Virus record (IMG/VR): IMGVR_UViG_3300021138_000122
Location: 1-28,806 of that record
Direction: 5' to 3' (one strand)
Source of the DNA: a virus
DNA: 28,806 nt
Shown: piece by piece, positions 1 to 7,502 of the stretch
Position numbering within the stretch: the stretch's first letter is position 1
How the letters are laid out: every line of letters begins with the position of its first letter
Notes under the pieces: generated by a model
What the model was told of the DNA's origin: nothing
What the model saw: the letters and a program-made list of their open reading frames with translations, nothing else
Database searches by the model: none
Program-made: the position numbers and the translations under genes

Positions 1-99
1 TCCCCACTTGAGTTTGTTGAGATGGTGATGGAGAAAGAACACTTGATTGGTCAACCAATATTTTGGGCGCAATGGCCTAACAAGGAGAAGAACACATGA
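1..99 (+). CDS. Small phage protein, 5'-truncated
   Basis: An open frame runs in from the window edge and ends at TGA 97-99, overlapping the next start by ATGA. The visible 32 residues include VEMVMEKEHLIGQPIFWAQW and finish in KEKNT. Small proteins ending in a similar 'EHL.G.P..WAQWP' pattern are common hypothetical genes of betaproteobacterial phages, which is a family impression only. The KEKNT tail is encoded by the ribosome-binding segment of the next gene, and the gene at 96-467 has the same tail. Function is unknown and the N-terminus lies outside the window. Confidence 0.55.
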   Translation, partial: SPLEFVEMVMEKEHLIGQPIFWAQWPNKEKNT

Positions 100-101
100 C
101 T
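82..101 (+). repeat. Direct repeat with ribosome binding site, copy 1 (copy 2 at 450-469)
   Basis: AAGGAGAAGAACACATGACT occurs identically at 82-101 and 450-469. Each copy carries an AAGGAG Shine-Dalgarno site, the start codon of the downstream gene, the stop codon of the upstream gene (ATGA overlap), and the upstream KEKNT C-terminus. It looks like a translational-coupling unit, either duplicated with a gene or kept by selection. Confidence 0.8.
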
Positions 102-467
102 AAAGACGAAGCATTACGCCTAGCATTGGAGGCGTTGGAGTGTCTCAAACGAGACTTTGATGCCGACGAATTTGAATGGGAGATATCTGATGTAGCCATC
201 ACCGCCATTAAAGCCGCACTAGAAGCGAAGGATGAACCTGTGGCGTGGGGTATGGAAACAGACGGAGTTATCCTTGATGTAATCTGTCCTGCCGAACACA
301 CTCGTGAAGAAGGCGAATACAACATACCTCTCTACACCACTACAAAACGCACATGGGTAGGACTGAAAGATGAGGAAATTGAAACCATTTATGCAGAGTG
401 CAATGTATGGGACAAATTTGAATACGAGCGAATGCTTGAAGCCAAACTAAAGGAGAAGAACACATGA
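96..467 (+). CDS. Conserved small phage protein, unknown function
   Basis: This 123-residue acidic protein begins MTKDEALRLALEALE and has a middle EPVAW segment followed by LYTTTKRTWVGLKDEEIETI. Proteins with a helical 'ALRLALEALE' start, an 'EPVAW' core and a 'R.WVGLTDEEI' module are frequent small early or accessory phage proteins, and no biochemical role is known to me. The start is set by AAGGAG eight bases upstream of ATG 96. It is coupled by ATGA overlaps to the genes before and after it. No membrane segment or catalytic motif is visible. Confidence 0.85.
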   Translation: MTKDEALRLALEALECLKRDFDADEFEWEISDVAITAIKAALEAKDEPVAWGMETDGVILDVICPAEHTREEGEYNIPLYTTTKRTWVGLKDEEIETIYAECNVWDKFEYERMLEAKLKEKNT

Positions 468-661
468 CTGAAGAAGATGAAGAATTTGAACGCATCGCTA
501 CGGCTCAGCGCCGTCAAACATTTCTCAACGCATACAAGCCGAGCAGTCGTGATAATGACGTTAGGAACAATGTGATTGAGGAAATAGCTCAAGAGCTTGA
601 CAAGATTAAACACGACACAGGTGCAAGTTACGCAGCATTCGTTAGGAGTTTCAAAAAATGA
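464..661 (+). CDS. Small unknown phage protein
   Basis: A 65-residue, charged, probably helical protein with an EEDEEFERIATAQRR start and a basic FKK end. It starts at ATG 464 behind the second copy of the AAGGAG repeat and ends in an ATGA overlap with the next gene, so it is tightly coupled in the same transcript. I do not recognise a family and see no motif or membrane span. Its reality rests on the strong ribosome binding site and the gap-free packing. Confidence 0.75.
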   Translation: MTEEDEEFERIATAQRRQTFLNAYKPSSRDNDVRNNVIEEIAQELDKIKHDTGASYAAFVRSFKK

Positions 662-924
662 CTAAGACCGATTGGTTTCACTCACCCGCACAACCATTCC
701 TTCATGGAGTGTATGAACGTCGATTCGACAGCGGTATAGGCTACAGCTACTGGGACGGTAGGCGATGGTATTTCGTGGGGCACACGCCAGAAGAAGCTGT
801 AACGCAGGCTAGAGCCTCAATGATTAGCCAGACGCAGCAAATAGCGTGGCGTGGCTTGACTCGTGAAGAACACTTAAAACAACTACAGGACGTACGTTAT
901 GTTGAAGAGCACCTTGACAACTGA
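658..924 (+). CDS. Small unknown phage protein
   Basis: This 88-residue protein has an aromatic-rich first half (DWFHSPAQPFLHGVYERRF, then YSYWDGRRWYFVGHTPEEA) and a helical, charged second half. The 'W.GxxWYxxGxTPEEA' pattern resembles short modules repeated in many phage hypothetical proteins and suggests a small beta sheet followed by a helix. The start overlaps the preceding stop by ATGA. There is no strong ribosome binding site of its own, so expression probably depends on translational coupling. Function is unknown. Confidence 0.75.
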   Translation: MTKTDWFHSPAQPFLHGVYERRFDSGIGYSYWDGRRWYFVGHTPEEAVTQARASMISQTQQIAWRGLTREEHLKQLQDVRYVEEHLDN

Positions 925-1081
925 TTTGATAGAGCTGATAGAGGCGTTAGATGCGACGTGTTCTGGGCTACGTGACCCCAACAGGGTACGCGTGGAAAAG
1001 GGGCACGCCATACTAGCATACTTAGAAGAACTTTTACCTCCGGATCCAGACCCAGATGACACTCAACTTACACTCTTCTAA
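899..1081 (+). CDS. Small acidic unknown protein
   Basis: A 60-residue protein with an N-terminal predicted helix (LIELIEALDATCSGL), an EKGHAILAYLEEL helix and a proline/aspartate-rich tail. It overlaps the upstream gene by 26 bases from ATG 899, and no good Shine-Dalgarno site is visible, so the start is uncertain (TTG 902 is an alternative). It continues the run of overlapping small genes before the helicase. No family was recognised. Confidence 0.55.
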   Translation: MLKSTLTTDLIELIEALDATCSGLRDPNRVRVEKGHAILAYLEELLPPDPDPDDTQLTLF

Positions 1082-1337
1082 TCGAATCACTTTGATCAGG
1101 CATGGTCCATGGCGTAAGCTGAAAAGAGATATAATCAAAGACGGCTTCAGAAGTGACTACGCGTACATGTGTAGGAATGAAGACGATCCTAAATTCGGTC
1201 TCTGGTTCAAAAATGTAGACGGGCGAAAAGCCGTCATACGCCATGATTCAGTCACTATCTTTGAAAAAGAAATCACAAATGAAGCTGCGGCATTATCAAC
1301 TGAGCGCACTGGCGTTGACGCTCAAAAGTCTGCGTGA
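1056..1337 (+). CDS. Small unknown protein
   Basis: This 93-residue basic protein contains HGPWRKLKRDIIKDGFRSDY and a later FGLWFKNVDGRKAVIRHDSV segment, suggesting a small beta-rich fold. It overlaps the preceding gene by 26 bases and the helicase start by 59 bases. The long downstream overlap means the last 20 residues are shared with helicase coding DNA in another frame. The start is uncertain: ATG 1056 has no clear ribosome binding site, and TTG 1092 would trim the N-terminus. Function is unknown. Confidence 0.6.
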   Translation: MTLNLHSSNRITLIRHGPWRKLKRDIIKDGFRSDYAYMCRNEDDPKFGLWFKNVDGRKAVIRHDSVTIFEKEITNEAAALSTERTGVDAQKSA

Positions 1338-2805
1338 GGGCAACAATCCAGTCATTTCAGCGCCAACTGGATCTGGAAAGAGCGCTATCATCGCTGCGTT
1401 GGTCGATCGCTTTCGAGAGCGTGAAGGCTATACGCTAATGGTCACTCACAATAGGGAGCTAGTTCAGCAGAACGCCCTCGCGCTCGAGCGCTTCTTCGGC
1501 GCGGACGGGGTAGGCGTATACTGCGCGGGACTAGACTCATACAACATTGGAACGAAAGCCACGTACGCTTCTATCCAATCCATTTACAGAAACCTTCATA
1601 AACTCCCAACACCTGATGCGATCATCATAGATGAGGCACACTGGGTAAGTCCAAAAGAGTCCGATGGAAAGATGTACAACACGCTATTGAAGCGATTTCC
1701 AGACTCAAGACGCATCGGCCTGTCCGCTACGCCTTACCGCCTCAGCGGTGGATTGATTTACAGCGGTGATGACCCATGGTTCAATGATCTTGCAGTTGAT
1801 ATTTCAGTTCAAGACCTAGTCGATCAAGGCTTCTTAGCTCCGCTCAAAGGGCTCAGCGCTCGTGTTCAACTGAACTTGAAAGGCGTTCATAGAACGAACG
1901 GCGACTACGATACAGCTGAGGTTGACGAGCGGATGACTGATGAGTGGATGCGCGCCGTGATAGAAAGCGTCAAGCGTTTAGCTTCAGAGCGTAAATCTAT
2001 ACTGCTGTTTTCTCCAACTGTAAGAACGGCGAAGCTAGCAGCAAAGATCGCAAACGAGCTCGGCATCAGCGCTGATTACGTGCACGGCGGTGATAATGAT
2101 CGAGCCGATCGCTTAGAACGATGGAAAGCAGGCGAGTTTACCCTCATGGCAAACTGCAAAGTCTTGACAACAGGGTTTGATCGCCCTGATTTGGAATGCA
2201 TCGTCGATGCTGCCCCTACTCAATCAATTGGGCTACATCGTCAGAAGCTTGGAAGGGGTGCACGGACTTCTCCTGGAAAAACAGACTGCCTAATTCTTGA
2301 TGTAGCAGGCAACCTAGCACGGCATGGTGGCATCGCGGCAAAGGCTGAAATCTTTGAAGAAAGGGCGAACGGCGCTCTGGTTGCTGCCAAGCCTGTCAAG
2401 AAACAGACTATAATTACACCCCGCACCATAAAAACCGCTACCAATGTTTCGGATGTCGATCCGATGGCAGGTTCGGCGTCTGTATGGGGTATGGACGTTG
2501 CGGTCATGAGTACCAAGTACATAACTAAACGTAGCACCAAATCCGATAAAAACATGCTTATGGCTCTTTATTCGTGTATCACGCCGAGCAACACGCTTGT
2601 CGACATCATAGATTTTATACTAGTAGAACACGATGGGTATGCGAGAAAGAAAGCTGAGGATTGGTTCAAACAACGCGGATATCCATATCCACCTCCTAGA
2701 TCAGCGCAAACGGCTCGATCTATCACCTATTCGTTGCCATCGCCACGTTCTATAAGAGTTCGTCGTAGGGGCTCTTATTATGACGTATTGTCTGAGAAAT
2801 TTTAA
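1279..2805 (+). CDS. DEAD/DEAH-box superfamily II helicase
   Basis: An ATP-dependent nucleic acid helicase of 508 residues, probably acting in phage replication or recombination. The sequence shows a Q-motif-like start (KLRHYQ, 2-7), Walker A APTGSGKS (28-35), DEAH (118-121), SAT (149-151), a second RecA-like domain with TTGFDRPDL near 298-305, and motif VI QKLGRGAR (322-329). A basic C-terminal module with ARKKAEDWFKQRGYPYPPP is typical of the phage members of this family. I chose ATG 1279 rather than ATG 1243 because family members begin directly with the RHYQ segment. The stop overlaps the primase start as TAATG, so the two replication proteins are coupled. Confidence 0.92.
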   Translation: MKLRHYQLSALALTLKSLREGNNPVISAPTGSGKSAIIAALVDRFREREGYTLMVTHNRELVQQNALALERFFGADGVGVYCAGLDSYNIGTKATYASIQSIYRNLHKLPTPDAIIIDEAHWVSPKESDGKMYNTLLKRFPDSRRIGLSATPYRLSGGLIYSGDDPWFNDLAVDISVQDLVDQGFLAPLKGLSARVQLNLKGVHRTNGDYDTAEVDERMTDEWMRAVIESVKRLASERKSILLFSPTVRTAKLAAKIANELGISADYVHGGDNDRADRLERWKAGEFTLMANCKVLTTGFDRPDLECIVDAAPTQSIGLHRQKLGRGARTSPGKTDCLILDVAGNLARHGGIAAKAEIFEERANGALVAAKPVKKQTIITPRTIKTATNVSDVDPMAGSASVWGMDVAVMSTKYITKRSTKSDKNMLMALYSCITPSNTLVDIIDFILVEHDGYARKKAEDWFKQRGYPYPPPRSAQTARSITYSLPSPRSIRVRRRGSYYDVLSEKF

Positions 2806-5168
2806 TGAACACAACTGCATCACTGGACGAGGCGCGTCTACACGCCGACTCTATTCAAAAGGCGTTTGCCGCGTATACAGCCAAGGGATGGAAATGCCTA
2901 CCGCTAGACGCACGCAGAAAAAGCCTGACCATAACCAACTGGACTGATCGTGAGTTCAAGGCTGAGGATTTCAAAGGACTTGCCAACATCGGAGTTCAAT
3001 TAGGTGCAGTATCAAAAAATCTGATTGATATTGACTTAGATCACCCGCTGGCTAGGAAAATCGCTCACTGGTTCTTGCCAGTTACGTCTTGGCGTTTTGG
3101 TCGACTGTACGCAGGTGAAAGCGACGATATCATCGCGTCACATCACATCTATTACGTCGAAGGTTCTACCAAGTCCTCAGCTGAGTGGAGGCTTTCTAAG
3201 AAAGAAACAGGCGGCAAGATAGTCAAGTGTATTGAGTATCGAGGTGATGACTCACAGACAGCGTTTCCTCCCTCAAGGCACGAATCAAATGTGTCTTGGG
3301 TTGACTGCTCAGGCGAACCTGCTCTAATCAATGAAAAAGATCTAAAGATGGCGCTCGGCGTCATGATGACGGTCATTTGGGTTAAGCACAATATTGCTCC
3401 TGGGATAAGGCACGATGCCTTGCTCCGCGTTGCGGGGGGCTTTGCCAAAGCAGGTGTCCCAATAGAAATGGCAAGAAAGGCGATGCGTGCTATATCGTAC
3501 CTGACGGGCGATGAAGAAGACACGGACCGTGACGGCTCAGTCGATGATACGTACAAGAAGTTAGCTGACGGAAAAACGATTTCTGGCTTCGCATCTTTGG
3601 ATGCCTTCGGTTGGGAAACGGATAGAATACGCACTTGGCTTCCAAGTAAGCATCTTGAGCACGCCAAGGCAGCTGATGACTCGAAGCCCAAGGTCAATAC
3701 TTCCAAGCTACAACCTAGAGAAGTAGTGGATGAAGTTGTCAAGATTCTAGCTGCCGTACCTGATGATGAAAAGAAGCTATTCAATTTCAATGGCGTTGCC
3801 GTTATCGTTGAAACACGAGCCACTAAGCAAGGTATAATCGCGGCACCAGTTGCTCCTAATGATGACGCCTTCGCTCATCACTTAGAAGGCTACGTTCAAT
3901 TCATTCAGTATGATAAGAAAGAGAAGGTGGAGATTGTAGCCCGTACTGATATGTCTATTGTACGCCGTCTTAAAGACCCTAGCATCAATACGCTACTGCC
4001 TAACCTCGAAGGCGTGCTTCGATACCCGATCATTATGAACGACGGTAAGCTCTTAAGCAAGCAGGGTTTCCATACAGAATCAGGATTCTATCTCACTGAC
4101 TCAGTTGATATCACGGCAAATGACTTGAAAGCCCTAGACCTTGACAGAGCGCTCTATACAATCACAGATATCTATTCTGATTTTCCGTTCAGCAACGCCG
4201 ACTGGGGTAAGTCTATTTCAGTCACTGCGATGCTTACAGCTGTAGCTAGAAAGCTACTGCCTCTAGCTCCAATGTTCATCGCCACGTCTCCCTATCCCGC
4301 TGATGGTAAGACTGTTTGGTGTCAAATACCTCAAATGATTTTGACTAACGACGCCAACACTCACGCTCTAGCTAGACAAGACGAGGAACAAGCCAAGCAG
4401 CTCGCTACATACTTCATGAACGACCCTGATGTCATGGTATTCGACAATCAGAATGGACGCTTCAAGTCTAGCGCACTAAACGAGATCGTGACTACGGGTG
4501 CTTTCAGCGTTCGAAAGCTGGGCGGTAATGAGCTAGTAAAACTCACTCCAAAGGCTCTAATTACGTTAAATGGAATCAATATCACGCCTAACGACGAAAT
4601 CTCTACGCGTTCTTTAATGCTAGTGTTCAATAAACGACATACAACGCATTTTAGATATCCTCAGCTTCTTAACCACGTCAAAACACACCGCCGAGAACTC
4701 ATTTTGGCTTCTCTGAAGCTGTTGGAATATGGAATAAAAATGTCGGCTGAGGAAAGAGCCTCTATCAAGTTCGAAGCCTCCCGCTTCTATGAGTGGGATC
4801 AGCTAATCAGAAAAACAATCATTTCTTTAGGATTACAAGACCCCATGAACCCAGAACTAAGAGCACAATACGGATCTTTAGATGAAAGCGTTTCTCAACG
4901 AAACGAATTTTTAAGTTGGTTGATGAGCGCCTTCGGTCCTGAACGCGCCTTCAGCTCTAAAGAGGTGATGGACAGGATCGGAATGAACGTTGAGTTACAA
5001 GACTTGATTAAGGGTATCGGTAATGGGCATACCTGCTCTGTCGTTATCGTTGGTCGCGCTCTTGGCGCTTTAAGGGGAGCAGAAATGGAGCATAGGGATT
5101 TAGCATACAGACTGGAACTCCTAGCGACAAACCCGTCTCTTAAGATGCGCTTCATGCCGATAGTCTAA
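2805..5168 (+). CDS. Primase-polymerase fused to a degenerate SF3/D5-like ATPase
   Basis: A 787-residue replication protein. The N-terminal third looks like a bifunctional primase/polymerase (AEP) domain: acidic IDIDLD at 74-79, a SHHIYYV strand at 112-118, IEYRG at 143-147 and PPSRH at 155-159. The C-terminal half resembles the ATPase of phage and plasmid D5/P4-type primase-helicases. It has SPYPADGKT at 495-503 in the Walker A position, VMVFDN with acidic D547 as Walker B, then a VRKLGG...ITLNGINITP stretch typical of sensor regions. The Walker A lacks the usual first glycine, so ATPase strength is uncertain. It starts in a TAATG overlap with the helicase, and the pair probably primes and unwinds phage DNA. 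Confidence 0.85.
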   Translation: MNTTASLDEARLHADSIQKAFAAYTAKGWKCLPLDARRKSLTITNWTDREFKAEDFKGLANIGVQLGAVSKNLIDIDLDHPLARKIAHWFLPVTSWRFGRLYAGESDDIIASHHIYYVEGSTKSSAEWRLSKKETGGKIVKCIEYRGDDSQTAFPPSRHESNVSWVDCSGEPALINEKDLKMALGVMMTVIWVKHNIAPGIRHDALLRVAGGFAKAGVPIEMARKAMRAISYLTGDEEDTDRDGSVDDTYKKLADGKTISGFASLDAFGWETDRIRTWLPSKHLEHAKAADDSKPKVNTSKLQPREVVDEVVKILAAVPDDEKKLFNFNGVAVIVETRATKQGIIAAPVAPNDDAFAHHLEGYVQFIQYDKKEKVEIVARTDMSIVRRLKDPSINTLLPNLEGVLRYPIIMNDGKLLSKQGFHTESGFYLTDSVDITANDLKALDLDRALYTITDIYSDFPFSNADWGKSISVTAMLTAVARKLLPLAPMFIATSPYPADGKTVWCQIPQMILTNDANTHALARQDEEQAKQLATYFMNDPDVMVFDNQNGRFKSSALNEIVTTGAFSVRKLGGNELVKLTPKALITLNGINITPNDEISTRSLMLVFNKRHTTHFRYPQLLNHVKTHRRELILASLKLLEYGIKMSAEERASIKFEASRFYEWDQLIRKTIISLGLQDPMNPELRAQYGSLDESVSQRNEFLSWLMSAFGPERAFSSKEVMDRIGMNVELQDLIKGIGNGHTCSVVIVGRALGALRGAEMEHRDLAYRLELLATNPSLKMRFMPIV

Positions 5169-5292
5169 GCCTATCAATACCAGAAAATCATAATAAAAAT
5201 ACAATTAGCCAGCGATGGTCAAATGTATTAATATTAGCTCAGCGCTTAAAAAACGCTGTTTAACTTCTTAACTTTTTAACTGAGGATTTTAT
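5169..5292 (+). promoter_or_regulatory. Intergenic leader with short hairpin and triple TTAACT repeat
   Basis: This 124-base gap is one of only three long plus-strand gaps and precedes the modification cassette. It contains an inverted repeat CAGCG (5240-5244) / CGCTG (5254-5258) with an A-rich loop, then three tandem 8-mers TTAACTTC, TTAACTTT, TTAACTGA (5260-5283). AGGA at about 5283-5286 serves ATG 5293. An AT-rich TATTAATATTA stretch at 5226-5236 could be a -10 region. It is probably a promoter/leader or operator region. There is no T-tract after the hairpin, so it is not a standard terminator. Confidence 0.4.
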
Positions 5293-5583
5293 ATGTCATA
5301 CGATATCTCTACCCTTACAACTGAAGAAAAGATCGACGCCCTTGGCAAGCTCAAGGCTAAGATCGCTGATCTTGAGCTGTACGAAAAAGATCTAAAAAAC
5401 GCACTCATTGACGACATCGGCAAGGGCTCAGTTGACGGAAAAACATTTCGTTGCTCTATTAGCTCCAGCACGCGCGAAACGCTTGATATGGACGCTGTGC
5501 GTGCTCACCTGTCACCTCAATTCATCCGCGCTCACACTAAAGTCAGTGAGTCTACAGTTGTTCGTATTTCAGCTAGGAAATAA
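5293..5583 (+). CDS. Conserved small phage protein, unknown function
   Basis: This 96-residue protein has a long N-terminal coiled-coil-like helix (EKIDALGKLKAKIADLELYE) followed by a small beta-rich half (VDGKTFRCSISSSTRETLDM) and a TLDMDAVRAHLS...THTK-like ending. Proteins with 'RETLDM..VRAKLS.QF' are common hypothetical proteins beside phage replication and nuclease genes, and the role is not known to me. The start is supported by TGAGGA about eight bases upstream. It is the first gene after the regulatory gap and is followed one base later by the next gene, so it heads the cassette transcript. Confidence 0.8.
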   Translation: MSYDISTLTTEEKIDALGKLKAKIADLELYEKDLKNALIDDIGKGSVDGKTFRCSISSSTRETLDMDAVRAHLSPQFIRAHTKVSESTVVRISARK

Positions 5584-5584
5584 C

Positions 5585-6115
5585 ATGAATATCTTCTACC
5601 TACACCACGCTGCCCCTCTAGCTGCCGTCATGCATTGTGACTCACACGTCGTCAAGATGTCACTAGAAACTGCTCAAATACTCTGTACCGTTCACCATAT
5701 CCATGGTAACGGCGAAAATGTTCCTTACAAATCCACTCACATCCATCATCCTTCAGTCCTATGGGCTGCTGAGTCCAAGGTTCAGTATATGTGGCTACAG
5801 AATCTAGGTGTTTACCTTTGCCGTGAGTATTACGTTCGTTACGGGCGTCGACACGCTTGCGAAAAATACATCAACGGCGTGCTATCAAAACCTCCTGAGG
5901 CGCTGATTAAAGGCAAGTACCTATGGCGTGAGCCTCCTCAGGCTATGCCTGATGACTGCAAGGTCGAGGGCGACTCTATCACCGCGTACCGCAAGTACTA
6001 CCAAAAGCACAAGTCCAGTTTTGCCAAGTGGCGCATCGGGGGCGTTCCAGCATTTATGCTAGGGTGTTATAATGAACACGCATCCGATTACTTAAAAGAG
6101 GTCCAATTCGCATGA
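5585..6115 (+). CDS. Conserved phage protein of the 'HCDxHVVKM' type, unknown function
   Basis: A 176-residue protein with MHCDSHVVKMSLETAQILCT near residues 16-35, then YKSTHIHHPSVLW, a WLQNLGVYLCREYYVRYGRRH helix and a closing AMPDDCKV...AYRKYY segment. This pattern is a recurrent phage family, also found in cyanophages, annotated as hypothetical. The invariant-looking H-C-D-x-H and later histidines hint at metal binding or catalysis on nucleic acid, which is inference. I use ATG 5585, because earlier in-frame starts lie inside the previous gene and would add a non-family N-terminus. The stop overlaps the transferase gene by ATGA, so it belongs to the cassette. Confidence 0.8.
   Translation: MNIFYLHHAAPLAAVMHCDSHVVKMSLETAQILCTVHHIHGNGENVPYKSTHIHHPSVLWAAESKVQYMWLQNLGVYLCREYYVRYGRRHACEKYINGVLSKPPEALIKGKYLWREPPQAMPDDCKVEGDSITAYRKYYQKHKSSFAKWRIGGVPAFMLGCYNEHASDYLKEVQFA
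6066..6073 (+). promoter_or_regulatory. Possible -10 element GTTATAAT before the transferase gene
   Basis: GTTATAAT lies 38 bases before ATG 6112. The same 8-mer occurs 28, 38 and 29 bases before ATG 7503, ATG 12142 and ATG 15392. Here it lies inside coding sequence with no clear -35 box, so coincidence is possible; the reverse complement also occurs once, at 6163-6170, inside a gene. Confidence 0.25.
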
Positions 6116-6888
6116 TTACTTATGATCCTAATCTACCTTGGCAAAAGTTTGCTTTGAACACGATTATAACCGACGATCTAGACCCTGTTTATGTGGCGTT
6201 ATCTAAATCTGATATTCCAGAAGCGATGCTTATGCGCTGGTGTACGGCTTTCGTGACATACTATCACATGGGCATCGCGTCTGAACTTTGCAGACTAGAA
6301 GGTGACGACTTCTGGCAAGCGCTTCTTAATGTATATGATACCGCTCCCCGCGCTGCTGAACGGCGGCATTTCAGGGGGCTAGCAGGCGTCAAAGCGATTA
6401 AGCAATGGATAAGCGAGTACAAGACGCCTGAGAAGTTCTTCGTGGCGTGCATGCAACCCTCTTTCATGGGGCTTCTTAAAAAGGGCATACCCCAGATCGG
6501 AACCTACTTTAGTTGGAAGTGCATGGACTTGCGTGAGGCGGTCTTTGGTTATGAGGTAAACTGGTCTGGGGCTGAAAAACACATGGTTGAGTTACCTAAA
6601 CAGGGGCTAGAAATCATATTTCCTGGTGTAAAGCCTGAAGTTGCGCTTCTTAAAGTAGTTGATGAAATTAGATGGATGAAAGCCCCACCGCGCTTTACTC
6701 GTGACTGCGGCGTGGCCGAAGCTGAAACTATCGCGTGTATGATCAAAGGCTACTATAAGAACGGTAAAGCGATAGGTGCAGATATCGTTGACAAGCGTCA
6801 AGCGCTTACGGGTTACGGCTTCGTGGCTGACGAGATTTTGAAGCATATGCCTAAAGAACCTTTCGATGGTACGGAAATAATCTCATGA
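6112..6888 (+). CDS. Amino acid:DNA transferase-like protein (thymine hypermodification)
   Basis: This 258-residue protein matches my recollection of the amino acid:DNA transferase family linked to hypermodified thymine in phages such as ViI and M6. Those enzymes attach an amino acid to phosphorylated 5-hydroxymethyl-uracil in DNA. Visible marks are YYHMGIASEL (50-59), PRAAERRHFRG (79-89), an IGTYFSWKCMDLREAVFG stretch near 130-148, and a C-terminal AEAETIACMIKG...IGADI segment. The fold is expected to be all-helical. It overlaps both neighbours by ATGA, and AGAGG upstream supports the start. The P-loop kinase next to it and the thymidylate-synthase homologue downstream support the assignment. 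The substrate amino acid cannot be read from sequence. Confidence 0.72.
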   Translation: MITYDPNLPWQKFALNTIITDDLDPVYVALSKSDIPEAMLMRWCTAFVTYYHMGIASELCRLEGDDFWQALLNVYDTAPRAAERRHFRGLAGVKAIKQWISEYKTPEKFFVACMQPSFMGLLKKGIPQIGTYFSWKCMDLREAVFGYEVNWSGAEKHMVELPKQGLEIIFPGVKPEVALLKVVDEIRWMKAPPRFTRDCGVAEAETIACMIKGYYKNGKAIGADIVDKRQALTGYGFVADEILKHMPKEPFDGTEIIS

Positions 6889-7478
6889 ACCATATCATAA
6901 ATATCAGGGGCACGAACGGTAGCGGTAAAACGACTGCCGCCCGTGCTATCATGGCTCGTTTGGCTCACATACGCGATTACACCACGCAGAATGGCGTCTT
7001 TACTCACGTTTACAAAACGCCCGACGGCTCGCCTGTGCTTTTTATCGGTAAGTATGATGAGGCTGCCTCAGGCGGGGTTGATCGTGTAAAGAGCGTTCGT
7101 GATCTAGTAGAAGCCGTGGCTGAGGTTTCAGTCTATGGGCACGTCGTCATGGAAGGCTTGCTGCTTTCTGGGCTACAGCAGTTGACTATGGATATCGCCT
7201 CCGCGAGCTCTAACTTCGCTCAGCTTCATGCGCTTACGTTAGATACACCGAAAGAAAAATGTATTGAACAAACCCTAAAAAGACGCGCCATCGTTGGCAA
7301 TGAAAAGCCGTTCGATCCTAAAAAATCACTCATACCTAAGTACCGCGCCGTCGAGCTCGCTCATGCCAAACTCAAGGCGAACGGGTACAACGCGCATATG
7401 GTTAGCCAGCGCGAAGCTGTAGTTATGGCGCTCACTCTCATTGGGATGAAAGAAGCAGCTGAGAACGTTATAATTTAA
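6885..7478 (+). CDS. P-loop kinase, putative 5-hmdU DNA kinase (copy 1)
   Basis: A 197-residue P-loop nucleotide-kinase-like protein. Walker A is GTNGSGKT (9-16) directly after the first strand. It also has IGKYDEAASGGVD (54-66), a VVMEG strand with E90, and an R-rich lid-like region (LKRRAIVGNEKPF). The 'GKYD..GG.D' signature and the transferase neighbour fit the phage 5-hydroxymethyl-dUMP DNA kinases, which phosphorylate 5-hmdU in DNA to activate it for substitution. It starts in an ATGA overlap with the transferase gene. The next gene is a clear paralogue with the same motifs in the same order. Another small-molecule kinase activity cannot be ruled out. Confidence 0.7.
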   Translation: MNHIINIRGTNGSGKTTAARAIMARLAHIRDYTTQNGVFTHVYKTPDGSPVLFIGKYDEAASGGVDRVKSVRDLVEAVAEVSVYGHVVMEGLLLSGLQQLTMDIASASSNFAQLHALTLDTPKEKCIEQTLKRRAIVGNEKPFDPKKSLIPKYRAVELAHAKLKANGYNAHMVSQREAVVMALTLIGMKEAAENVII

Positions 7479-7493
7479 ACTTTAATTAACGAA
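7467..7493 (+). promoter_or_regulatory. Promoter/operator-like dyad before second kinase
   Basis: GTTATAATTTAA (7467-7478) holds a perfect TATAAT 28 bases before ATG 7503. It is followed by TTTAATTAAC (7481-7490), which is its reverse complement apart from extra T bases, making an imperfect dyad. The 20-mer TTTAAACTTTAATTAACGAA at 7474-7493 recurs exactly at 15320-15339. The element spans the stop codon of kinase 1. No consensus -35 hexamer is visible, so it may need a phage activator or be a repressor site. Confidence 0.5.
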
Positions 7494-7502
7494 TTGAACA
7501 CT

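Noticed and set aside
3152-3823. Long open frame (223 codons) on the minus strand
   Set aside because: It lies wholly inside the primase gene on the opposite strand, has no recognisable motif and is serine/leucine-rich, as expected for an antisense shadow.
5240-5268. Rho-independent terminator after the primase gene
   Set aside because: The stem is only 5 bp with a 9-base A-rich loop and the following sequence is not a T-run.
5408-5584. N-terminal extension of the HCDxHVVKM-family protein
   Set aside because: It lies inside the preceding conserved gene. The family start MNIFYL falls at ATG 5585.
5585-6115. DenV-like pyrimidine dimer glycosylase as an identity for this gene
   Set aside because: I do not see the DenV N-terminal pattern. 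The HCDxHVVKM family is different and its function is not known to me.
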